A stretch of 64,000 bases of DNA, from contig NZ_CADIKC010000004.1 of assembly GCF_902859805.1 (NCBI RefSeq), forward strand, positions 540,901-604,900, read 5' to 3'. The position numbers and the translations under genes are program-made. The notes beneath the pieces were generated by a model. The model saw only the letters and a list, made by a program, of their open reading frames with translations, searched no databases and was not told the DNA's origin. Source of the DNA: Paraburkholderia sediminicola (GTDB lineage: Bacteria > Pseudomonadota > Gammaproteobacteria > Burkholderiales > Burkholderiaceae). This document shows, in pieces, positions 9,103 through 18,267 of this stretch (positions are counted from its first letter, which is position 1; every line of letters begins with the position of its first letter).

Positions 9103-10904
9103 CGCAGAATCTCCTCGCCGGTGCGCTTCGACACGACGACCAGTTGTACAAAGCTGTTCAGATGCACGTACAGCCCGAAAAACGTGTCGATCACCCGCAC
9201 GAACGACGCGAGACTCGTGCCGACAAAGTGCTCCTCGTCGATCGTCAAACGAATCTCGATGCCGCGCACGAAGGTTGCAAACGGCTTGCCTGGCAGCCAT
9301 TGCACCGCTGCGCGCTGCTCGATGCCGACCAGGCCGTCGATATGCCGCGCCGACACTGCCGTGCGCCGCAAATCGTAAAGCACCAGCATTTCCTTTAGCG
9401 CCGACAGGCCGCTATTGGCGAGCGACACATGATTTAACGCCAGATGCGAAATCAGCCGCCAGTGCGAGGCGCGCCCGCGCTCGAAACGCACGCTAGGCGT
9501 CGGCCTGCGCAACATCGTGATGCTGCCCGTCAACGAACCGCCTTCCAGAAACAGATCACCGCCTTCGAGACCCACGGCGAGGCCGGCAGGCAGGTCGCGA
9601 TTGGTGCACGTCAGATCGAGACTCAGCGTATCGGTTTGCGGCGCGGCCGGTTCAAAGTCGATATCGACGATCGAGATTTCAGTCTCGTAGCCGGGGCTTT
9701 TCTGCGCAACCCAATCGTTGCGTCGAGCGAACCAGTAGTGCCCTGCACGCGCCGCTTCGCCGTGATGCAGCGAATAGAACGGCCGGAATTCGATCACCGA
9801 TTCTTCATGCGCCTGCTGCCGCACGAGTTTCACCGAGTCGATCGAATAGACCTCATATGCGAACGCCCGGCGCGCTTCGGCGATCACCGGATACGAAATC
9901 GCCTGATGACTGATACGGATCGGCTCGCCGTGCTGTTCGAACAGGTTCACCACCGGCGTGCAGAACAACCGGAAATGATGCGCGGACAACGAATCCAGCA
10001 AGCGCGCGACGTGAGAATCGCTGCGTACTTCCTTGAGTACGATGTGCAGCGTCAGACGCTGGCAGCGGCCGCTCGCGCGCGTCATCGCCGCCAGATCGAA
10101 ATCGGTGAAGTTGAATTTTTCGGGGAAAGCAAAGTATTCGGTCAGCAACCGGTACGCCGGATGCGATTTGGCCGGATAGTCGATCAGCGCATCGTCTTCA
10201 TCGAAACCGGCTTGCACCACTGGCGATTCACGCAGTTGGGTCCACACACCGCGGCGGTCGGCTTCGACATAAGTGGCCATCGCGTTGACGAACAGGCAGT
10301 CCGCCAGCGCCGCGATAAACGACTGTTCGCCGTGCAGGTGCGTGCGCAACGTGCCGACTTTCAATGCGGACAGATCGAGCTGCGCAGCCGTCGATTCGAA
10401 CGTGATCGACACGATCGCCGTAGCGTTGCCCGGCAGGACGGTCGCACTCGGCGCCATGGCTACCGATGTGTACTTTGCCTCCGAGATCCGGATTGGCGCC
10501 AGCGTCACGTCGTAGGCGGTCCGGAAACGGCATTGCACGCCGCGAATCGGGCGCGACTTGAGTTCGGTGCCTCGCTCAACCAGCACCGGTTCGGTCAGAT
10601 GGCTAAGCGCGGCCGAGGTGCCCAACTGGGCGATCGAGCACGACGGAAACGGCCGCAAGTAGTGCGGATACAGCACTTCCAGCAGCGCTTCGGTGAATTC
10701 GGGGTAATCGTCGTCGAGCTTCTTGTTGATACGCGCGCCCAATAGCGCGAACGATTCGATCATCCGCTCGACGTGCGGATCTTCGCAGTGCTCGCCTGAC
10801 ATCGCGAGGCGCGCTGCGATCTTCGGATAGCGCTCGGCGAAATCGCGCGAGTAGCGCCGCAGAAATGATAATTCGCGCTCGTAATACGGCAGCAATTCTT
10901 CCAT
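9066..10904 (-). CDS. tssF: Type VI secretion baseplate protein TssF
   Basis: The product has 612 residues, the usual size for TssF/ImpG. The N-terminus MEELLPYYERELSFLRR and the following FAERYPKIAARL are strongly conserved in the family. It is the main wedge scaffold of the baseplate and also contacts TssK. It lies 101 bases after tssE, and its 3' end overlaps tssG. Confidence 0.97.
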   Translation of the reverse strand: MEELLPYYERELSFLRRYSRDFAERYPKIAARLAMSGEHCEDPHVERMIESFALLGARINKKLDDDYPEFTEALLEVLYPHYLRPFPSCSIAQLGTSAALSHLTEPVLVERGTELKSRPIRGVQCRFRTAYDVTLAPIRISEAKYTSVAMAPSATVLPGNATAIVSITFESTAAQLDLSALKVGTLRTHLHGEQSFIAALADCLFVNAMATYVEADRRGVWTQLRESPVVQAGFDEDDALIDYPAKSHPAYRLLTEYFAFPEKFNFTDFDLAAMTRASGRCQRLTLHIVLKEVRSDSHVARLLDSLSAHHFRLFCTPVVNLFEQHGEPIRISHQAISYPVIAEARRAFAYEVYSIDSVKLVRQQAHEESVIEFRPFYSLHHGEAARAGHYWFARRNDWVAQKSPGYETEISIVDIDFEPAAPQTDTLSLDLTCTNRDLPAGLAVGLEGGDLFLEGGSLTGSITMLRRPTPSVRFERGRASHWRLISHLALNHVSLANSGLSALKEMLVLYDLRRTAVSARHIDGLVGIEQRAAVQWLPGKPFATFVRGIEIRLTIDEEHFVGTSLASFVRVIDTFFGLYVHLNSFVQLVVVSKRTGEEILRCKPRSGESILA

Positions 10905-11005
10905 CGATCTATCCCCGAACCTGAACCATCGCCGCCTGAACAGTCGCTACCGTTGCGCGTTAACGGCGACGACAAAGCGGTACTCAAAACACCAAAACGC
11001 AGGTA

Positions 11006-11485
11006 CTAAAGCTTCGCGCGTGCGCGCGTCACCGAATATTGCAGCGTGGAAGGCTGCAGCATCGCATCAAAACTCACCGGTTCTTCCGCCGGGTGCACAA
11101 CCAGCAGCGCCTGAATCGCAAAATTCAGCGCGTTGGTGGATTGTTCGTTCAATTCGAGCGTGACCGCCACCTGCTGCAAGCGCGGCTCATGCCGTGCGAT
11201 GGCCTGTTGAATCGATTTGCAGATAAACGTGCGGTCGTAGTGGCTCGCGAGACTCAGGCCCGCGAAGTCGTTCAGGCCGTACGTAAGCACCGAGCGCTGG
11301 CATTCAGGCAGCGCCGCCAGTTCGTGCTCAGTCAGGGCAATCCGGGTGTTCAGGATTGCCTCGACGTCGCGTGCAACTGTGGCCTTCAACTCGTCCAACG
11401 ACAATTGCCGCATCGCCGGGGAAGCCGGCAGATGCGGTTCGTCGTCGAACAGCTTGTCGAGAAAGCTGGGTTCGAAGCGTTTCAT
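11006..11485 (-). CDS. tssE: Type VI secretion baseplate protein TssE (gp25-like)
   Basis: The product has 159 residues. It has the gp25/lysozyme-like baseplate fold: DVEAILNTR followed by LPECQRSVLTYGLNDFAGLS is the TssE signature, and the EAILNTR segment matches the T4 gp25 core. It initiates sheath polymerisation at the baseplate. It lies between hcp and tssF; the 83-base gap to hcp contains a GC-rich inverted repeat. Confidence 0.95.
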   Translation of the reverse strand: MKRFEPSFLDKLFDDEPHLPASPAMRQLSLDELKATVARDVEAILNTRIALTEHELAALPECQRSVLTYGLNDFAGLSLASHYDRTFICKSIQQAIARHEPRLQQVAVTLELNEQSTNALNFAIQALLVVHPAEEPVSFDAMLQPSTLQYSVTRARAKL

Positions 11486-11568
11486 CAGCGTCCGAAAAAC
11501 CGGCTCGATGCGAGGCGCGCGCGGCGGGCGTCAGCCTTTTCAGGCCGCACGCCGCGTGCGCCCCGGCA

Positions 11569-12072
11569 TCAGACCGCGTACGTCTTGTCGTTCTTCGTCA
11601 GGCTCCACGCGCCTTGCGCGTTGCCGCCCTGGTTGCCGCCGATCTTCTGCTGCGTGTACTTCCACTGCACGGCAGCGTACTTCAGCGAGAACTGTTCGCT
11701 CGGCAGGCCTTCGCCCACCACGCTCGGCGTGGCGCTCGAGATGATCACGTACTTGAGTTTCACTTCCAGGTACTTGATGCGGTTGCCTTCGCCGTCCGAA
11801 CGCATGAAGTCGATCGTCACTTCGTCGAACGTCGTGCCGCCCGATGCGTGTTGATAGATCAGCGGGCTGACCACGTCGATATCTTTCGTGAACTGCATGT
11901 CAGCGTGCTCGCAACGCTCGGACGTATGACCGCCTGCCGTCGAAGCGGTTGCCGAACGCGGTTGCGTAATCGAGTGGCTCCACGAATCGATTTCGATCCA
12001 GCCAGCATGATCTTTATCGGCGGACTCGCCTTTGATCGCCGGATTGCCGAATTTTAAATAGATGTCCTTCAT
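11569..12072 (-). CDS. hcp: Type VI secretion tube protein Hcp (TssD)
   Basis: The product has 167 residues, starting MKDIYLKFGNPAIKGES and with GWIEIDSWSHSI, both typical of the Hcp1 family. Hcp hexamers stack into the inner tube that is expelled with the spike and can carry effectors. ATG at 12072 was chosen because the family starts there. The upstream spacer from tssC holds an inverted repeat (12112-12130) that may let hcp be expressed at a different level from the sheath genes. Confidence 0.97.
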   Translation of the reverse strand: MKDIYLKFGNPAIKGESADKDHAGWIEIDSWSHSITQPRSATASTAGGHTSERCEHADMQFTKDIDVVSPLIYQHASGGTTFDEVTIDFMRSDGEGNRIKYLEVKLKYVIISSATPSVVGEGLPSEQFSLKYAAVQWKYTQQKIGGNQGGNAQGAWSLTKNDKTYAV

Positions 12073-12111
12073 AACTCATCGACTCCCCAAAGAGGTGGTT
12101 TTAACAGCTAA

Positions 12112-12130
12112 CCCGTGCGGCCGGCACGGG
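12112..12130 (-). other. Inverted repeat between tssC and hcp
   Basis: CCCGTGC at 12112-12118 pairs perfectly with GCACGGG at 12124-12130 around a 5-base loop. In the operon direction it is followed by a T-poor run, so it is not a strong terminator. It may be an attenuator or a stabilising 5' structure for the downstream hcp transcript; that role is inferred. Confidence 0.5.
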
Positions 12131-12144
12131 CTTTCTGACTTCGT

Positions 12145-13635
12145 TTATGAATTTGCCGGTTTCGGCAGGTCAGCGACAAGCCGCAAAGAGATCGACAGCT
12201 CGTCCAGTTGAAAGTGCGGACGCAGGAACGCGACCGAACGATACGCACCAGGTTTGCCCGGAATCTCCGAGACCTGTATCGATGCCTCGCGCAGCGGGAA
12301 CTGCGCTTTCTGCTCCTGGGTCGCGTTGTCGTCCAGCAGCACGTACTGCGAGATCCAACGGTTCAGGAATACTTCGACGTTCTGCGCCGATGCGAAGCTG
12401 CCGATCTTGTCGCGCATCATCGCCTTCAGGTAATGCGCGACGCGCGATACCGAGAAGATGTACTGAAGCTGCGCGGACAGCACGGCGTTCGCATTCGCGC
12501 TATCGGTGCTGTATTTCTTGGGTTTCTGCACCGATTGCGCGGCGAAGAACGCGGCGTAATCCGAATTCTTGCAGTGCACGAGCGGGATGAAACCGAGGTC
12601 GCTCAGTTCCTTTTCGCGGCGATCGGTAATCGCGATTTCGGTCGGGCATTTCAGCGCGACTTCACCGTCGTCGGTCTTGAACGTGTGGGTGGGCAGGTCC
12701 TCAACCAGACCGCCGCCTTCCACACCGCGAATCGCCGCGCACCAGCCGAAGTCGTCGAATGCGGCTGTCAGGCGGGCGGCAAATGCCCACGCTGCGTTAC
12801 ACCACAAGTATTTGCTGTGATCGGTGCCGTCCACGTCTTCGACGAAGTTGAAGCCTTCCGCCGTGGCGCCGTCTTTCGGATTGAAAGGCAGGCGGCCGAG
12901 GAAACGCGGCAAGGTCAAGCCGACATAGCGCGAGTCTTCGGAGTCGCGGAACGACTTCCACTTCGCGTACTCGACGGTATCGAACACTTTGCCGAGATCG
13001 CGCGGCTTGCCGAGATCGGCAAACGTTTCGAGCCCCATCAGTTCAGGCGAGGCCGATGCGATGAACGGTGCGTGCGCCGCGGCCGCAACATGCGCCATCT
13101 GTTCGATGAAGTACACGTCTTCCGGCTGACGCGTCACTTCGAAGTCGCCAATAATCGTGCCGAACGGCGCGCCGCCGAACGTGCCGAACTCTTCTTCGTA
13201 CACCTTCTTGAAGAGTGCGCTCTGGTCGAATTCGATGGCGTTCTTGAAGTCGCGCACGAGGTCGCGCTTCGGCGCGTGCAGCGCCTTGATCTTGACCGTC
13301 GAGCCGGTATTGCTTTCCTTGCACAGATAGTCAAGGCCGCGCCACGTGCTTTCCATGCGCTGGAATTGCGGCGCATGCATCACCGCGCTCAGTTGCGCGG
13401 AGATCAGGCGGTCGAGTTCCGCCACGCGCGCGTCGATGGTGGCCGACAGATTGTCGGACATGACCACCGTGCCGTCGAGCACCTGGTGGACGAGCTCGCC
13501 GATCAGGTCTTTCGCACGTGCGTGTTCGGAATCGGACTTCGCCACGCGGCTTTTCTCGACGATTTCGTCGAGCAGCGTGGATTCCGTGCCGCTCTGCGCG
13601 CTGGCGAGTTGGGCTGCTGCCGTTTGCTGGTTCAT
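12145..13635 (-). CDS. tssC: Type VI secretion sheath large subunit TssC (VipB)
   Basis: The product has 496 residues, full length for TssC. Typical stretches are LQYIFSVSRVAHYLKAMMRDK and the C-terminal SEIPGKPGAYRSVAFLRPHFQL. With TssB it forms the contractile sheath. The N-terminal region carries the part recognised by ClpV after contraction. It lies 18 bases after tssB, as usual for this pair. Confidence 0.97.
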   Translation of the reverse strand: MNQQTAAAQLASAQSGTESTLLDEIVEKSRVAKSDSEHARAKDLIGELVHQVLDGTVVMSDNLSATIDARVAELDRLISAQLSAVMHAPQFQRMESTWRGLDYLCKESNTGSTVKIKALHAPKRDLVRDFKNAIEFDQSALFKKVYEEEFGTFGGAPFGTIIGDFEVTRQPEDVYFIEQMAHVAAAAHAPFIASASPELMGLETFADLGKPRDLGKVFDTVEYAKWKSFRDSEDSRYVGLTLPRFLGRLPFNPKDGATAEGFNFVEDVDGTDHSKYLWCNAAWAFAARLTAAFDDFGWCAAIRGVEGGGLVEDLPTHTFKTDDGEVALKCPTEIAITDRREKELSDLGFIPLVHCKNSDYAAFFAAQSVQKPKKYSTDSANANAVLSAQLQYIFSVSRVAHYLKAMMRDKIGSFASAQNVEVFLNRWISQYVLLDDNATQEQKAQFPLREASIQVSEIPGKPGAYRSVAFLRPHFQLDELSISLRLVADLPKPANS

Positions 13636-13653
13636 CTCACACCCCGTACGTAC

Positions 13654-14202
13654 TTATTCGCCCTGCTTATCGTGATCCGGCGCGCCGGCGTGCTGGTCTG
13701 CTGCGTTGCCCTGATCTTTCGCCAGCGTCTGCAACTGCTGCGTGTTGCTGAGCACTTCGCTCAGCAGGTCCTCGAGCTTGTCGTTGCCGGCCAGCTTGTT
13801 GCGCAGGTCGGCCAGCTTCGAACGCGCATCGAGCAGACGGCGCAGCGGCTCGATCTGCGCAACCACCTCATCCGGATTGAAATCGGCCATCGACTTGAAA
13901 CGCAAGTCGACTGCAAATTTGCCGCCCGCCTCGCTCAGGCGGTTTTCCACCTGAAATGCCGCGCGCGGTTCGATCGCTTTCATCACGTCGTCAAAATTGT
14001 CGCGGTCGATGTTGACGAACTTGCGATCGCGCAGTTTCGGCTGATCGACTTCGGACTGCCCTGCCAGATCGGCAACCACACCGACGACGAACGGCAGCTC
14101 CTTTATCTCGATCGCATCGCCGCGCTCAACTTCGTACGTCAGTTGAACGCGCGGAGGCCGCACTTTTTGCAAACGTTTCTGAATACTTTCTTTCTTCGCC
14201 AT
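13654..14202 (-). CDS. tssB: Type VI secretion sheath small subunit TssB (VipA)
   Basis: The product has 182 residues starting MAKKESIQKRLQKVRPPRVQLTYEVE, with LPFVVGVVADLAGQ and the FVNIDRDNFDDVM motif of the TssB/VipA family. It is the sheath partner of TssC. It lies 37 bases downstream of the lipoprotein gene and upstream of tssC in the same operon. Confidence 0.97.
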   Translation of the reverse strand: MAKKESIQKRLQKVRPPRVQLTYEVERGDAIEIKELPFVVGVVADLAGQSEVDQPKLRDRKFVNIDRDNFDDVMKAIEPRAAFQVENRLSEAGGKFAVDLRFKSMADFNPDEVVAQIEPLRRLLDARSKLADLRNKLAGNDKLEDLLSEVLSNTQQLQTLAKDQGNAADQHAGAPDHDKQGE

Positions 14203-14239
14203 CGTCGGCTCCCGGATGCAGATAGGTCAGGCGTGTGGT

Positions 14240-14929
14240 TCAGCGCAGTGCGCTGAACGGGTCGGACGCGCCGCCGCTTTGTGCGGCTTTGGCGGGTGCT
14301 GCAGGCGCAGCCGGAGCGGCGGGCGCCGCGGGAGCCGCCGGCGTAGCGGCCGGAGCCGCTGCGCTGGTAGTGGCATCCGGCGTGTCCCCGGCCTTACCCT
14401 TGGCAACGTGGCGAATGATGCGTTTCTTCTTCACGGCCGGCTTATCGTTCGGGTCAGGCGGGAACAACGTGGCTTCGCCGAGCGTGTCGCGCAGTTGCTT
14501 GGCGAGCGCTTGTGCGTCCGACTTCGCGTCACCCGCGAGCGACGCATCCTGACGCAGTTCGCCGAGCGACTGCGTGGCCACGCGCAGGCCGGCTACTGCC
14601 AGCACGCTCTTGGCCTGACGATCCGTCTGGTCGCGCTGAAGCGCTTCCTGTGCGGCGACGATAGCCTGACCGTAATGACCCTGCGTGAACTGGATCTGCG
14701 CAATGCGCGACCACGGTTCTTCACGGGTCGGATCGGATTTAGACAATTGCTGGTAAAGCGAGATGGCGCGATCCTGATCACCGCCCTTGGCGACGGTATC
14801 CGCGTCCGCGAGTTGCTTATTAAAAGCCTCCGGTGTGGTCGCTGTGTTGTTGCCCTGTGTCGCGCAACCGGCAATCACGCCGCATGCCAACACTACCCCA
14901 GATAGTTTTACTAACAGACGCTCATTCAT
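14240..14929 (-). CDS. TPR-like lipoprotein at the head of the T6SS sheath operon
   Basis: The product has 229 residues. The N-terminus is a lipoprotein signal with lipobox IAGC near residue 22. Helical TPR-like repeats follow (about residues 45-125: LYQQLSKSDPTREEPWSRIA and AIVAAQEALQRD), then a Pro/Ala-rich C-terminal tail of about 45 residues. A lipoprotein of this kind sits beside tssB in Burkholderia T6SS loci and has been treated as an accessory (TagM-like) gene; the name is not certain. It probably acts in the periplasm at the outer membrane. It is the first gene of the leftward operon. Confidence 0.82.
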   Translation of the reverse strand: MNERLLVKLSGVVLACGVIAGCATQGNNTATTPEAFNKQLADADTVAKGGDQDRAISLYQQLSKSDPTREEPWSRIAQIQFTQGHYGQAIVAAQEALQRDQTDRQAKSVLAVAGLRVATQSLGELRQDASLAGDAKSDAQALAKQLRDTLGEATLFPPDPNDKPAVKKKRIIRHVAKGKAGDTPDATTSAAAPAATPAAPAAPAAPAAPAAPAKAAQSGGASDPFSALR

Positions 14930-15286
14930 CGTTTTTCACCGACGTGCGATTTTTTTAATTCAAGGAGAAACCGGACTTTTGCTTTGCTTCAACTGCGCGG
15001 GTATAGTACAGGCCAATTTTCGATAATTCAACTTTCGTGTGAAGAAGCATTGCACAAAAAAAATGCATGTGGATGATTTAAACGAAGCAGGCAGAAATTG
15101 TTTCCTGGTGCAATAGCGGCATTGTGGAGAACGGAAAAAATTTCCGCATATCGCTCCACCAACACGCGAGTGTCATAGAACAATGCGCTTTGCATAAAGC
15201 GGCATTACGCGGCATAGCGTTGCTGCAAATTTGCCGGATTGAATTCGTTATTGATGTTTTGACGGGGGACGGCGCCGAGCCGGTCG
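14930..15286. promoter_or_regulatory. Divergent T6SS promoter region
   Basis: This 357-base stretch between the lipoprotein gene and tssJ holds no convincing gene. It is much more AT-rich than its surroundings, with A and T runs near 14950, 15055 and 15135. It contains a dyad CGGAAA-N3-TTTCCG at 15132-15146. It must carry promoters for both T6SS operons. The AT-richness suits silencing by an H-NS-like protein, which is an inference. No clear sigma-54 -24/-12 element was found. Confidence 0.6.
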
Positions 15287-15292
15287 ATGTAT

Positions 15293-15919
15293 ATGAATTC
15301 GCGTCTTGTTCACCATGCATCGCTATTGATTGCAATCGCCGCGGCGTGCGCGCTGCTGGGCGGCTGCGCAGCCGCCGTGCCGGCGCTGGGAGCCGCTGCC
15401 AACGCGGTTTTGCAGGCGAGCGGCCTCGGCAAGCCTGACGTACCGGATGCGCAAAAGCCACCTCGCAATGTCGGCCTCACGTTATATGCCGCGCCAAATC
15501 TGAATTCCGCCAATGACAATCGCCCATTGGCGCTGGTCGTGCGGCTTTACGTGCTGAAAGACCCCACTTCATTCCAGCAGGCGCCATTCGACGCATTTAC
15601 CGATCCGGCCAAGGAAAAGACCGTACTGGGCGGCGATCTGCTGGGCGTGCGCGAAGTGACGCTGATCCCCGGTCAACGTTACGTCGTCACCGAAAAAGTC
15701 TCGCGTGAAGCGCAGGCATTCGGTATCGTCGCTCTATTCCGCGATCCGGCCATGCAACGTTGGAAATTCGCCTTCGACCCGGCGAAGTCGGAGAAATCCG
15801 GCATAATGATCGGCCTGCATAACTGTGCAATGACGGTGACCAACGGCACTGTGATCCCGCCAGAACAGGGATTGCCCGCCCAGCCGTTGAATATGCTTTC
15901 TTCGGTAAGCTGTGGCTAA
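15293..15919 (+). CDS. tssJ: Type VI secretion outer-membrane lipoprotein TssJ
   Basis: The product has about 208 residues. The signal peptide ends in lipobox LGGC, after which the family motif NVGLTLYAAPNLNSANDNRPLALVVRLY-type region appears in the first third. TssJ is anchored in the outer membrane and binds the TssM periplasmic tip. It is the first gene of the tssJKL operon. ATG at 15293 is taken; an in-frame ATG two codons upstream (15287) is equally possible because neither has a strong ribosome site. Confidence 0.94.
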   Translation: MNSRLVHHASLLIAIAAACALLGGCAAAVPALGAAANAVLQASGLGKPDVPDAQKPPRNVGLTLYAAPNLNSANDNRPLALVVRLYVLKDPTSFQQAPFDAFTDPAKEKTVLGGDLLGVREVTLIPGQRYVVTEKVSREAQAFGIVALFRDPAMQRWKFAFDPAKSEKSGIMIGLHNCAMTVTNGTVIPPEQGLPAQPLNMLSSVSCG

Positions 15920-16027
15920 AGATGCCGTGCAAATACGATTTAACAGTTTTTAGAGAATTAACAATGCGGCGTTCGAATCGTTTATCTCCGGACGCGTCAC
16001 ACGCTGAACGCATATAACAGGTTTGAG

Positions 16028-17374
16028 ATGAGTTATTCAGCAAAAGTGCTCTGGGGGGAAGGCCTGTTTCTGAGGCCGCAGCATTTTCAGCGTCAGGACG
16101 CCTATCACGAGGCACGCCTGTTCGAATCGATCCAGGCAATCCAGCCGTACAACTGGGGCGTGCGCTCGGCGCGCTTCGACCGCGACGCACTCGGCAGCAA
16201 CGTGCTGCGCGTGAGCGAACTCTCGCTGGTGTTTCCGGATGGCGCGCTCTACTCCGCGCCGCAAGCCGACGGCCTGCCACCTCCCATCGCGCTCGACACG
16301 CTGCCAGACGGCATCAACGAATTTACCTTTTATCTCGCACTGCATCCGTTGCGCGAAGCCGGCGCGAACTATTCACAAGACAGCAATGCGGGTTTCGTAG
16401 CGCGTTACGTCAGCGAGCAAACACCGGTGGCCGATCATTTCACCGACGCCGCTGAAGCCGACATCACCTTCCTGAAGACCAGCGTCAAATTCATTGCGCA
16501 TAGCGAGCCGCGCGACCAGCTGCTGTCGGTACCGCTCGTGCGTGTGCGCCGCACCGCCACCTCGGGTTTTGAAATCGACGACACGTTCGTGCCGCCCTGC
16601 CTCGCGATCGACGCGTCGCCGGTCCTGCATCAACGGCTGCGTCAACTGATCGACGCGCTGCAGGCCAAGGTCAACGCGCTGTATGGCTTTCACCGCGAGC
16701 CGACCAAGAACATCATCGAGTTCCGCTCGGGCGACATCGCGTCGTTCTGGCTGCTGCACACCGCGAGCGCCGCGTTTGCCTCGCTCGCGCATCTGTATCA
16801 GCATTCGGCGCTGCATCCTGAACGTCTGTTCCAGGAATTGCTGCGTCTGGCCGGCCAGTTGATGACATTTTCAAAGGGCTATGCGCTGTCCGATCTGCCG
16901 GCTTACCGGCACGACGATCCGGGCCCCGGCTTCGCGCGGCTCGACACGATCCTGCGCGATCTGCTCGAAACGGTGATCTCCACGCGTTACTTCGCGATCG
17001 CACTCGAAGAAGTACGCCCGTCGTTCCATGCGGGCCGCCTCGACTCGGGCAAGATCGACGACAAAACGATGTTCTACATCGCGGTGTCCGCGGACATGCC
17101 GACCGCCGAACTCGTCGAAGCCGTACCCGCCCGCTTCAAGGTCGGCGCGCCGGACGACGTCGACAAGCTGGTGCTCTCGGCCATGCCGGGCGTGCGCCTC
17201 GTCTACACCCCGCAAGTCCCGCCCGCCATTCCGGTGCGGCCGGGCGCATGCTACTTCTCTTGCGAATCGCGCGGCGCATTGTATGACCGCATGTTGCAGG
17301 CCCAATCGGCAATGATCTACGCGCCGTCGGGCATCAACGATCTTCAACTCGAACTGATCGCCGTCACATCATGA
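16028..17374 (+). CDS. tssK: Type VI secretion baseplate adaptor TssK
   Basis: The product has 448 residues. The start MSYSAKVLWGEGLFLRPQHFQRQ is the hallmark of TssK (VasE/ImpJ). TssK trimers link the baseplate wedge (TssF/G) to the cytoplasmic parts of TssL and TssM. It is preceded by a 108-base spacer after tssJ, and its stop overlaps the tssL start by four bases (ATGA). Confidence 0.97.
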   Translation: MSYSAKVLWGEGLFLRPQHFQRQDAYHEARLFESIQAIQPYNWGVRSARFDRDALGSNVLRVSELSLVFPDGALYSAPQADGLPPPIALDTLPDGINEFTFYLALHPLREAGANYSQDSNAGFVARYVSEQTPVADHFTDAAEADITFLKTSVKFIAHSEPRDQLLSVPLVRVRRTATSGFEIDDTFVPPCLAIDASPVLHQRLRQLIDALQAKVNALYGFHREPTKNIIEFRSGDIASFWLLHTASAAFASLAHLYQHSALHPERLFQELLRLAGQLMTFSKGYALSDLPAYRHDDPGPGFARLDTILRDLLETVISTRYFAIALEEVRPSFHAGRLDSGKIDDKTMFYIAVSADMPTAELVEAVPARFKVGAPDDVDKLVLSAMPGVRLVYTPQVPPAIPVRPGACYFSCESRGALYDRMLQAQSAMIYAPSGINDLQLELIAVTS

Positions 17375-18150
17375 GCTACGCGCCTTCCCTGTTTGGCGGC
17401 AGCACGCCTGCCGCGACGCCCGCCCCCATGACCGAGCCGAGCTATCAGGTCCGCTCGCTGCTCGATCTGCTGTACGACGGTTTCTTCATGCTGTTTCTGT
17501 TGAAGAACGGCCGCGAGCCCGGCGAAGCGCACGAATTCAGCCAGCGCATCCAGCAGTTTCTCGGCGACTTCGAGCGCGGCGCGAAAAAGCTCAATGCGTC
17601 GGCGGAAGATGTCTACGCGTCCAAGTTTGCGTTCTGCGCCGCGATCGACGAATCGGTGTTGTCGTCGACCTTCAAGATTCGCACGGAATGGGAGCGCCGG
17701 CCGTTGCAACTGGTGCTGTTTGGCGAGCAACTGGCAGGCGAGAAGTTCTTCCAGTATCTCGAGGAATGCCGTGCGCAGGGCGCCGCGCGTTTGCAGTCGC
17801 TCGAAGTGTTCCACATGTGCCTGCTGCTCGGCTTCCAGGGCAAGTATCTGCTCGAAGGACCGGAGAAGCTCGCCTATCTGACCGCGCGCATCGGCGACGA
17901 AATCGCGCATATGAAGGGCAAGCGCGCACCGTTCGCACCGCATTGGCCGCTGCCGGATCAGGTCGCGCACCGGCTCAAGCGCGAGGTGCCGTTGTGGTCG
18001 ATCGGCGCGGTGTTCGCGCTGGTTGGACTGCTCGCCTATCTCGGCCTGAACACCTACCTGAAAGATCAGACGTTGCGCACACTTGCACCGTATTCGCAGG
18101 TGGTCAAACTCGGTCCGCAATCGGCCACGTTGACGATTTCGCTGCCGTAA
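17371..18150 (+). CDS. tssL: Type VI secretion inner-membrane protein TssL (DotU/IcmH)
   Basis: The product has 259 residues. The cytoplasmic helical DotU domain (about 20-195) includes LLDLLYDGFFMLFLLKNG and FCAAIDESVL. A single C-terminal TM helix lies at about residues 212-232 (IGAVFALVGLLAYLGLN), and a short periplasmic tail of about 25 residues follows. There is no OmpA-like peptidoglycan-binding extension, so wall anchoring must come from another protein; the OmpA/BON-like product at 3080-4036 is the obvious candidate. The start is set by the ATGA overlap with tssK. Confidence 0.96.
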   Translation: MSYAPSLFGGSTPAATPAPMTEPSYQVRSLLDLLYDGFFMLFLLKNGREPGEAHEFSQRIQQFLGDFERGAKKLNASAEDVYASKFAFCAAIDESVLSSTFKIRTEWERRPLQLVLFGEQLAGEKFFQYLEECRAQGAARLQSLEVFHMCLLLGFQGKYLLEGPEKLAYLTARIGDEIAHMKGKRAPFAPHWPLPDQVAHRLKREVPLWSIGAVFALVGLLAYLGLNTYLKDQTLRTLAPYSQVVKLGPQSATLTISLP

Positions 18151-18172
18151 ATCAGAACCACAACGCGTAATG

Positions 18173-18205
18173 AAAAAAGCGGCCCGTAAAAACGGGCCGC
18201 TTTTT
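18173..18205. terminator. Bidirectional Rho-independent terminator between tssL and zwf
   Basis: GCGGCCCG at 18179-18186 pairs with CGGGCCGC at 18193-18200 across an A5 loop. It is flanked by A6 and T5, so it can end both tssJKL (rightward) and zwf (leftward). Confidence 0.93.
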
Positions 18206-18267
18206 CTGGTGCGAGACAAACGCTTCGAAGCGTCGACGTACCGCCGACGCCTGACTGCCTGCTCTGC

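Noticed and set aside
12208..14256. A 682-codon open frame on the plus strand across tssC and tssB
   Set aside because: It is the complement of two clearly recognised sheath genes, and its sequence is Arg/Val/Leu-rich without any family motif.
14930..15286. Sigma-54 promoter for the T6SS operons
   Set aside because: No TGGC-N8-TTGC-type element with correct spacing was found on either strand, and no sigma-54 activator gene is in the window.
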